57,176 bases of DNA from Fibrobacter succinogenes. Lineage in GTDB: Bacteria; Fibrobacterota; Fibrobacteria; Fibrobacterales; Fibrobacteraceae. The stretch is from the NCBI GenBank assembly GCA_902800345.1, contig CADCDO010000025.1, forward strand, positions 1-57,176, given 5' to 3'. The notes under the pieces are model-generated. The model was not told where the DNA came from, ran no database searches, and was given only the letters and a program-made list of their open reading frames with translations. The position numbers were made by a program, and so were the translations under genes. Positions 18,630-25,729 of the stretch are shown piece by piece. Position 1 is the first letter of the stretch; each line of letters opens with the position of its first letter.

Positions 18630-20588
18630 ATGAGAAACTTCAAACGAAACAGGTTGATATGTGATTTTATAGGAGCCGCATTCTGCTTGATTATGGCATT
18701 TGCGCTTCTTATGATATATGCGGGCTGTTCAGAAGACGTTGGCTCGTCTCCGGTTGCGCATGAGGGCGGCTACACGGAAGAACAGGGCATTTATGCCTTG
18801 GCTGGTCAGGGAGGCTATGTTTATCCTAAATTGCTGAAAATGCCTTCGGATGGTGAAATGGCCGGTGATCCTCAAAATGTCAAAGGGTCTTCGTTTGCTA
18901 GAAAGGGAACGCCTGTAGTCGTTTACGAATTGGACTCCTTGACTCTTGTGGCTACTGGTCGTACTTTCGTAGATACGGTTTACAGCGATAATGGACAATT
19001 TACGTTTGAGAAGCTTTCGTTGAATAGTCCGTACGTTTTGATTGAAATCAAGGATTCCTGTACGGCCTATGAGGGCTGGAGACGGGGCCTGTGGAACGAT
19101 TCTATCTATCTTGCGTCGGACGATGATGATACTACAAAGTATCCGGTTCCTTTAGGAGCGATTGTAGATTTGCGGAAGTATAAAGAGATTAACATTAATT
19201 CGTTAACTTATATGAAAATTGCACTTGTGAAGAAATATGTTAACGATGGGATTGACTTTGCCACGGCGAGCAAGAAAGCAGAATCGGAAATTCTGGAAGG
19301 TTTTGGAATCTATGAGGATTTGGGAAACTTTGAAAGTCTAGAGAGCGTGAATGGGGACTTGTCTTATGTATTGCATATGGTTTTCCGTATAATGCGCAGA
19401 GGTTCCCCTTTTGAAATTGGGCTTAGTGATGATATGAATCTCTTTTATGGCATATCGCCTGCCACTGTTGCCGCCTTGGGCGAATCCGCGGAACGGCTCT
19501 ATTTGAATACACTTAAGTCGCTGGAATATGAGATTGCCTATTTTGCCCATATGAAGGGTTATGGACAATGTACGGAATCCCGTGAAAATGAAACGCATAG
19601 TGTTATGGATCATAGTGGAAGCTTTTCGTATGGATTATTCGTGTCGTCGGATTGGATTGTCTGTCGTTCGAAAAAATGGGTGCAGGGATGGAAAAAGATT
19701 GATTTCGAAAGTGGAACGATGGTCGATGCTCGTGACGGTAAAACATACAAGACTGTCACGTATAACTGGGACGGTGTTACACAGACGTGGATGGCTCAAA
19801 GTCTTAACTATGTAGATACAGTGTCTGCAAGTGCTGATAGCGCATTGAAAAGTAATTTGCTTGGAAGAACTAAGTGCAGTAATGTTGATCCCTCTTGTGA
19901 AATATATGGCCGTTATTATATGTGGCATGCGGCTATGAATCTTGGCATGTCTGACCTTAACCTGACTTCGGCCTTGCTACGTGATATTGTGTATGAAGAC
20001 GAAGAAGGTGAAGGAAGATATATTTGGGATACCGTGGCCGTGGAGAATGTATGCTTGGCTGCCGATAGAAACGATAGTACAAAATATGAGTATTGTTCTT
20101 GGGAATCGGATACGGGCGAATGCATGGCCCGTGATACCGCAAACTCAGTATTCGAATACTGCCGTTTTAAATATGAAAGCTGCCGTTTAGACTACTCTGT
20201 GTTTACTCGGCAATCGGGACGTGTTGTCCATCAAGGTGTGTGCCCGGATGGATGGCGTATCCCCAATAAAGAAGACTGGAAACTTTTGGCGGAAAATGTA
20301 TCCAAGCAGGGGGCCATCCTTGGAGACGAAGGCGGGAGTGGCTTTGGATATATGGATTTGACAGATCTGTATTTTACAGATGGGGAAATTCCTGAACTAA
20401 GGACGAATTATAGAATGATTGGGCCAGGTTTCGCATCTGTTCCTGATGTGAATGACGCTAGTCAATTTGATTATGTCTTCCGTGTTTCCGGTGAATTTTT
20501 CTCCGGTTCATCGTCTGAGGATTATTATGGGAATATAGGATTTGATGATCTTTATAGGGATGTTTACGTCCGTTGCATCAAGAACTAA
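18630..20588 (+). CDS. FISUMP lipoprotein, module D, Cys-rich insert
   Basis: 652 residues, the closest relative in the window being copy C. Lipobox MIYAGC (Cys33), YALAGQGGYVYPKLL, VYELDSLTLVATG, LNSPYVLIEIKDSC, a helical segment with DGIDFATASKKAESEILEGFGIYEDLG, and the FISUMP domain from about 360 (DARDGKTYKTVTYNW, QTWMAQSLNY, CEIYGRYYMW, GVCPDGWRIPNKEDW at about 535, VRCIKN end). MAQ replaces the usual MAE. The Cys-rich insert includes NVCLAADR, YEYCSW, GECMARDTA and CRLDY. Predicted surface lipoprotein; ligand unknown. Confidence 0.85.
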   Translation: MRNFKRNRLICDFIGAAFCLIMAFALLMIYAGCSEDVGSSPVAHEGGYTEEQGIYALAGQGGYVYPKLLKMPSDGEMAGDPQNVKGSSFARKGTPVVVYELDSLTLVATGRTFVDTVYSDNGQFTFEKLSLNSPYVLIEIKDSCTAYEGWRRGLWNDSIYLASDDDDTTKYPVPLGAIVDLRKYKEININSLTYMKIALVKKYVNDGIDFATASKKAESEILEGFGIYEDLGNFESLESVNGDLSYVLHMVFRIMRRGSPFEIGLSDDMNLFYGISPATVAALGESAERLYLNTLKSLEYEIAYFAHMKGYGQCTESRENETHSVMDHSGSFSYGLFVSSDWIVCRSKKWVQGWKKIDFESGTMVDARDGKTYKTVTYNWDGVTQTWMAQSLNYVDTVSASADSALKSNLLGRTKCSNVDPSCEIYGRYYMWHAAMNLGMSDLNLTSALLRDIVYEDEEGEGRYIWDTVAVENVCLAADRNDSTKYEYCSWESDTGECMARDTANSVFEYCRFKYESCRLDYSVFTRQSGRVVHQGVCPDGWRIPNKEDWKLLAENVSKQGAILGDEGGSGFGYMDLTDLYFTDGEIPELRTNYRMIGPGFASVPDVNDASQFDYVFRVSGEFFSGSSSEDYYGNIGFDDLYRDVYVRCIKN

Positions 20589-20615
20589 ATCTGTCAGGAC
20601 GTGTTGGAAATACTG

Positions 20616-20656
20616 TTAGGAGGAGCGGAAGACGGGCTGCGGCCCGCCTTCTTTTT
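20616..20656 (+). terminator. Module D terminator with TTAGGAGGA motif
   Basis: TTAGGAGGA at 20616-20624, hairpin GAAGACGGGC ... GCCCGCCTTC (20628-20651), T-run to 20656. Confidence 0.85.
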
Positions 20657-20845
20657 GTTCTTGGTCAATGGTCTTTAGTCATTAGCCGTTTGCCGTTGTA
20701 GTTTCGGCGATTGAATAAATTGCGGAACGGCGTCATGGTGGACTAAGGTTGGTGAGCCTGCCGAACCATCCGCCATCTGTATAACTATAGTCCACTGACT
20801 ACTGACCAATGACTGACAACTAATAATTAATAACTACTTTATATG
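20657..20845. other. Gap between modules D and E
   Basis: No gene seen. It contains short degenerate words (ATGGTCTTTAGTCATTAG, ACTGACTACTGACCAATGAC) and GGACTAAGGTTGGTGAGCC, a relative of the gap after module B. This looks like decayed repeat sequence. Confidence 0.45.
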
Positions 20846-20849
20846 TATC

Positions 20850-20960
20850 TCAAAAAATGATAAAAATTTTAAGTAAATAACAAAAATGTCGAAATTTGAG
20901 TAAAAAGGCTAATTTTTTATCATAAAAACTATTGACTTTTTGATTTTTTGTGTTTATATT
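20850..20960 (+). promoter_or_regulatory. Module E promoter with three A/T boxes
   Basis: TTGACT at 20932-20937 and TATATT at 20955-20960, spacer 17. A/T boxes are anchored at about 20857, 20886 and 20906 (spacing 29, 20, then 26 to the -35). The leader has GACT-TTGG-AGTC but a weaker outer pairing than modules C and D. Confidence 0.75.
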
Positions 20961-21019
20961 TAGATTGAAGAACGGCACGGACTTTGGAGTCGAGAGACGG
21001 TTTGTGTTAGGAGGAACAA

Positions 21020-21853
21020 ATGAAAGATGTACTTAAGTACACGGACTATCACCAGTATATCGCGGATTACTACGCCGAAAAGAAGGCGAAATCCGCATTT
21101 ACTTGGCAGACTTTTACGCGTGCGGCAGGGTTTTCTTCGCCGGTATTCCTGAAATATGTGAGTGAGGGTCGCTCCAACTTGAGCGAAGATGCGGCTGTCC
21201 GTGTTGCTTCTGCTATGTCTCTGATGGGTTACGAGCAGGAATATTTCTGCGAAATGGTCAAATTCGACCACGCAAAAACGGACGAAGAAAAAAAGTCCTC
21301 TTTTAATAGAATGCTTGCCATTGCCGATATGCATAAAGTGAGAATCCTCGAAGGGGATTCTTTCCGTTATTTCGATAGCTGGAAAAATCCGGTGCTCCGT
21401 GAGCTTGCGCCTGCGATGCCGGGGGCGAAGCCCTTGGCTCTTGCGAAGGCTTGCCGCCCTGAAATTACGGCTGCTGAGGTCAGCGAGTCGTTGAGTTTTT
21501 TAATCAAGGCGAATTTGCTCCAAAAGGACAAAGAAGGGAATTATGTACAGACGGAAAAATCCGTGACGACGGGCCCTATGGAGGTGACGCCGTTGGCTGT
21601 CCGCGGGATGCATCGCCAGATGGGCGAATTTGCGCTAGACACGATTGAAGGGGTGCCGCAAGACGAACGGCATTTTTCGGGCCTTACGCTTGGAATCACG
21701 CGGAAAGCTTACGATGAAATTGTCGAGAAAATTGCAATCTTTCGTAAGGAAATCATAGCGATTGCAACGCGCGATTCTGCGACGGACGAGGTCTATCGCC
21801 TGAACGTGCAGTTTTTCCCGTTGACAAACAAGAATTCCAATAGGAAGGGTTAG
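21020..21853 (+). CDS. TIGR02147/DUF4423-type regulator, module E
   Basis: 277 residues behind GTTAGGAGGAACAA. The helix-turn-helix is TWQTFTRAAGFSSPVFLKYV, then SEGRSNLS (Ser for the usual Phe). C-terminal landmarks VTTGPMEVTPLAVRGMHRQMG and ERHFSGLTLGITRKAY are kept. The stop TAG overlaps TTAGGAGGA before the first of three lipoprotein genes, so this regulator probably heads a four-gene operon (21020-27496). Confidence 0.8.
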   Translation: MKDVLKYTDYHQYIADYYAEKKAKSAFTWQTFTRAAGFSSPVFLKYVSEGRSNLSEDAAVRVASAMSLMGYEQEYFCEMVKFDHAKTDEEKKSSFNRMLAIADMHKVRILEGDSFRYFDSWKNPVLRELAPAMPGAKPLALAKACRPEITAAEVSESLSFLIKANLLQKDKEGNYVQTEKSVTTGPMEVTPLAVRGMHRQMGEFALDTIEGVPQDERHFSGLTLGITRKAYDEIVEKIAIFRKEIIAIATRDSATDEVYRLNVQFFPLTNKNSNRKG

Positions 21854-21864
21854 GAGGAATAGTT

Positions 21865-23643
21865 ATGCTTGGTGCAAATAAGAAAACGGTGCTTTTGTAC
21901 TCTGTTTCGGCTGTTGTGACTTTGCTTGCTATGATGTCTACGGCTTGCTCGGAAAGTCTCGATGTGTCTTCGGTTGCCGAGGTTCCGGCTCAGTCTCCGT
22001 CGCTTGCGCAGTCTCGAGACTCGCTGCCTTCGGCAGATTCTAGCGTCCAAAATTCTAGCGTTCAAGATTCTAGTGCCCAAGATTCTATCGTTCGAGCTTT
22101 GTTCGAGAATGTCTCGATAACGGGAAAAACGGTTGGTTTGGAAGGAATTGCTTATGGCAATGACTTGAGCAGCGTGTATCCGGTAGTGATGTTGTACGAA
22201 CTGGATCCCGTTACATTGGATGCTACCGGCAAAATCCTTAATGGTTCTTATGATGAGAGAACTGAAACGTTCCGTTTTGACAGTATTGCCGTCAATAGTC
22301 CGTATGCAATGGTGGAGGTTTGTTCGAAATCGAATATTAAACGCCAACCGGGAAAAGGATGGGAATTTGCTTACGGTAACGGTTTTGTTCTTCGGAAAGT
22401 TGTTGATTTGCGAGAAAATCAAGACCTCGAAATCGGTGTGATTGGACACTTGAAAGACTACCGTGCTGTGCTTTTGCTTCAGTCGGGTATGGCATATGAT
22501 CAGGCAAAACAACAAGCGAATCGTGAAATTCTAGATGCGTTCGGATTTTTCAAAAAATCATTTGATTTGGAACAAGTAGATAGCTCTAATCCTGATGATA
22601 CCGTAGCCTTGGATTTTATACGCTATTATTCGCAAAGAAACCCCAGCGTTGTGGTCTCTACGGTTGGTAGAATAGGTTCCTTTGACAGCCTGAGTGATTC
22701 CGTTAGGCAATCGTGGCTATGGTCGGAATTGAGAGCTTTGGAAAATGATTTGTTGGACTCAATTAGAGTCGATTCTTGGATGGGTGCTAGAAGTAATTTT
22801 GCCGCGGTCCTTAAAGGTTTTGGAGAATGCACTCCAGAAAAAGAAGGAACTGTAATCGAAACATCGTATAAATTGTATAATCTTGTCTGCAAGTCCGGAA
22901 ATTGGAGCCCGGAAAATATTGTGACTTCGATTGATTCTGCTGGGGTAATGACTGATGCACGCGACGGAAAAACGTATAAAACGGTCTCCTACAATATTGT
23001 GGGCATGACGGAAACGTGGTTGGCCGAAGATTTGATGTTCAGTTCATCGGATGGAAATTATCCGTTCCCTGATGCCTTGGCGTTGGATTCCAATATCGTG
23101 ATACAGTCTTATGATGAATGTGTGGAATACTGGCTTGGAGAATGGGTAAAAGGAAAATCAGAAGGGATGACGGCTAAAGATACGATGGTTGTGGAATCGT
23201 CGTGCGAAGAGTACCGTGCAAAAAAGAGCTGCTTGAAATACGAAAGTATTTGGGCTGCTGTTGATTCGGTTGTTGCCGACAAAGGTTTTTATCAAGGTGT
23301 ATGCCCAGATGGTTGGCACCTCCCGACTGGCTTTGAGTGGGAAAGATTGCTGCGGTATGTGGCTTATAATTATGATAATTCTAAAGAAACTTATTCTGCG
23401 CCAAAGTATTTTGAATTAGCGGGCTTTGGTAAAGTTCTTCGTCAAGATGAAGAACATCCATGGGGTGAATGGGAGGCTTACTATGCGATGGCTCCAAATG
23501 CGTCATATCGTGCACCGGGGTTTGAAACATTTGGCCCTGCGATTACGTTTGCGAGAATTTCCTCTGGTTATTGGGATGCTTTACCACGTTCTCTTAATAA
23601 TGAGATAGGTAGTGTTGTTCGCGTCCGTTGTGTCAAAAATTAA
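21865..23643 (+). CDS. FISUMP lipoprotein E1
   Basis: 592 residues. Lipobox MMSTAC (Cys28). Just after it comes a Ser-rich tether containing four tandem five-residue repeats (DSSVQ type, DNA 22036-22095). Then an Ig-like part with LYELDPVTLDATG and VNSPYAMVE, a helical part with QSGMAYDQAKQQANREILDAFG, and the FISUMP domain from about 359 (DARDGKTYKTVSYN, ETWLAEDLMF, GVCPDGWHLPTGFEW at about 477, VRCVKN end). It uses WHLP where array copies A-D have WRIP. The N-terminal sequence is unlike copies B-D, so the gene is an older or imported paralogue. Confidence 0.85.
   Translation: MLGANKKTVLLYSVSAVVTLLAMMSTACSESLDVSSVAEVPAQSPSLAQSRDSLPSADSSVQNSSVQDSSAQDSIVRALFENVSITGKTVGLEGIAYGNDLSSVYPVVMLYELDPVTLDATGKILNGSYDERTETFRFDSIAVNSPYAMVEVCSKSNIKRQPGKGWEFAYGNGFVLRKVVDLRENQDLEIGVIGHLKDYRAVLLLQSGMAYDQAKQQANREILDAFGFFKKSFDLEQVDSSNPDDTVALDFIRYYSQRNPSVVVSTVGRIGSFDSLSDSVRQSWLWSELRALENDLLDSIRVDSWMGARSNFAAVLKGFGECTPEKEGTVIETSYKLYNLVCKSGNWSPENIVTSIDSAGVMTDARDGKTYKTVSYNIVGMTETWLAEDLMFSSSDGNYPFPDALALDSNIVIQSYDECVEYWLGEWVKGKSEGMTAKDTMVVESSCEEYRAKKSCLKYESIWAAVDSVVADKGFYQGVCPDGWHLPTGFEWERLLRYVAYNYDNSKETYSAPKYFELAGFGKVLRQDEEHPWGEWEAYYAMAPNASYRAPGFETFGPAITFARISSGYWDALPRSLNNEIGSVVRVRCVKN
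22036..22095 (+). repeat. Four tandem 15-bp repeats inside E1
   Basis: GATTCTAGCGTCCAA and three close variants follow head to tail, coding for five-residue units in the Ser/Gln tether after the lipid anchor. Gain or loss of units keeps the frame and would change tether length only. Confidence 0.85.
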
Positions 23644-23663
23644 AAAGCTGGGGAGAGAAAACT

Positions 23664-25721
23664 ATGTCTAATTTAAAGTTTAGCGGACAGTTGGTCTGTA
23701 AAATGGCGGCACTGCGGTTATTCTTAACGGCGTGCTTGGCGATTGCCCTGAACTTTGCAATTGCAACTCTTTTTGCAATGATGTTCGTGGCGTGTTCGAT
23801 GGGCGGTTCCACTGAAGAAACTAGCATGGGAGGCTCTTCTGAAGAACCGAGTTTTGCCTCGCTTGAAAATATCTCTGTAAGGGGGCTTGCCATGGTGAGC
23901 CCGCGGTATGAATCTTTGGACAGTTCGCAGATGGGCCTAGCCTTGAGCGGTATGCGTAGCGGCTCGGTGGTGACTCTTTACGAACTGGATTCCCTTTCGT
24001 TGGATTCGACGGGTGTTTCCTTTGCGGATACCGTTGACAATGCCGATGGCCGTTTCGACATTCAGGGGGTGACGCTCTCTTCGCCGTATGTATGGATAAC
24101 GGCTGTCGAAAAAGAGGGCTTGTCCATGAACGCTGAATTTATACATAATCCCATTGGCGGACTCCTTCGCGTCAGCGCATTTGTCGATGTCCGGGATTCG
24201 GCTCCGATTACAGTTGACGTTTTCTCTGATCTCATGGCTTACCGTGCTCGGGTCTTGATGCTGATAGGGAATAGTTTTTCTGAGGCCATGGCGCAGGCGA
24301 AAAGGGAAATTTTCGAAGCCTTCGGAATATATGGGCAATCTATTGATAGCTTGGATATATCAAGTATAGATTACTATGCGATGCGTTCTGTCTTTGTGGG
24401 CGTTATGTACTCTCCATATTTGAACGATGAACAAGATACTTTGACAAGCGCTGGGGTGTCAAAATCCTTTGAGCAGACGGGGTCGTTCAAGAGAATGAAG
24501 GATGTGGTTCTCGGTGGAGCTAATGAGTTTGTCAATGCCTTGAGGTTCAGGCTGAGTATTCCGCAGGGAATCTATGACCAAATGGGAGCTTTGACATCGA
24601 AGGAGTACCAGGCAATGCTGCTTTATGAAAAATATCTTGCAGGAATGTTGTCTGTGATAGTTGATGCCGGTCAGTGCTCTGCAGAAAAAGAGGGAACGTC
24701 CATTGAAATCCCTGAAAGGGATATCTTCCACCATACTGAAATTGGGTATAGCATTGTTTGCCGTTCGGGAAACTGGCATTTGGCTTATGAACAAGTTCCC
24801 CATACGTTTGGTTCGATGACTGATACTCGCGATGGCAAAACTTACAAGACTGTGACTATTGACCTAGACGGGAAAACGCAGACTTGGATGGCCGAAAACT
24901 TGAATTACGGTGGTGCAGAATTTGGCCCGGCAAAATGTATCAAGGATAAACCGGAAAACTGCAATATCTATGGCCGGTTGTATGATTGGAATGTGGCGAT
25001 GGGGCTTGGCGAGTCCGTTTTGCGAGGCTTCTTTGATTCCAGACAAGAATGTCTAGATTCTATATCGAAGAATTATTCCTTGAAGCCGATCGTGTATGAT
25101 TCTGCTTTTGTCGAAGAATGTATTGCCGCAAAGGCGATCGATTACTATGAAGACGGGAATGCCGTTTATGATTCATCTATCGTAAAAGAATGCATGATTT
25201 ATGGCGGAGCCATTCCTTTTGATTACGATTCCTTAAGAGTTGCATATGATCTCGAAATTCAGGAAAAATGTGATATTGCCATGAGCGATTCTGTTCGATT
25301 AGTTGATTTTTCTCTGATAAACTTGGACAGTCTCGAAAGAACTCAAGGTGTGTGCCCTGACGGTTGGAGAATCCCCACTATGGATGAATGGGAAGAAATT
25401 TTCCAATATGTTGACCGTAAATGGAGATCTAACATTGAAGCTACGTATCTGCTTACGGCACCTTCTATTGGCGACCCGTTCGGATTTGGTTTGTACAATA
25501 CCGTCGATATGGAATGGGATGGCGACCGGTCGCTACAAATAGAAAGATTGGCTGGAAGATATGTAATGGTTCCTAAGGATAATGAGGCTTATGCTTACAA
25601 TGGTTTTACAGGGACTTCCAAAACAATGAAAGCTCTGGCTATGGGATATGTTTTTTATTATGAAGTTGTTGGTTATGAACATATGCATAAAGACTTCTTT
25701 GTCCGTTGTATCAAAGATTAG
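23664..25721 (+). CDS. FISUMP lipoprotein E2
   Basis: 685 residues from ATG 23664, preceded by GGGGAGAG; an earlier in-frame start at 23628 lies inside E1 and was not used. A long hydrophobic signal ends in lipobox MFVAC (Cys44). A short Gly/Ser/Glu tether (TEETSMGGSSEE) follows. The Ig-like part has LYELDSLSLDSTG, the helical part IGNSFSEAMAQAKREIFEAFGIYG. The FISUMP domain starts at about 382 (DTRDGKTYKTVTID, QTWMAENLNY, CNIYGRLYDW, GVCPDGWRIPTMDEW at about 561, VRCIKD end). The signal resembles that of copy A (SGxxVCKxAAL). It lacks the TTAGGAGGA site of the other modules. Confidence 0.85.
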   Translation: MSNLKFSGQLVCKMAALRLFLTACLAIALNFAIATLFAMMFVACSMGGSTEETSMGGSSEEPSFASLENISVRGLAMVSPRYESLDSSQMGLALSGMRSGSVVTLYELDSLSLDSTGVSFADTVDNADGRFDIQGVTLSSPYVWITAVEKEGLSMNAEFIHNPIGGLLRVSAFVDVRDSAPITVDVFSDLMAYRARVLMLIGNSFSEAMAQAKREIFEAFGIYGQSIDSLDISSIDYYAMRSVFVGVMYSPYLNDEQDTLTSAGVSKSFEQTGSFKRMKDVVLGGANEFVNALRFRLSIPQGIYDQMGALTSKEYQAMLLYEKYLAGMLSVIVDAGQCSAEKEGTSIEIPERDIFHHTEIGYSIVCRSGNWHLAYEQVPHTFGSMTDTRDGKTYKTVTIDLDGKTQTWMAENLNYGGAEFGPAKCIKDKPENCNIYGRLYDWNVAMGLGESVLRGFFDSRQECLDSISKNYSLKPIVYDSAFVEECIAAKAIDYYEDGNAVYDSSIVKECMIYGGAIPFDYDSLRVAYDLEIQEKCDIAMSDSVRLVDFSLINLDSLERTQGVCPDGWRIPTMDEWEEIFQYVDRKWRSNIEATYLLTAPSIGDPFGFGLYNTVDMEWDGDRSLQIERLAGRYVMVPKDNEAYAYNGFTGTSKTMKALAMGYVFYYEVVGYEHMHKDFFVRCIKD

Positions 25722-25729
25722 GGGGAGAT

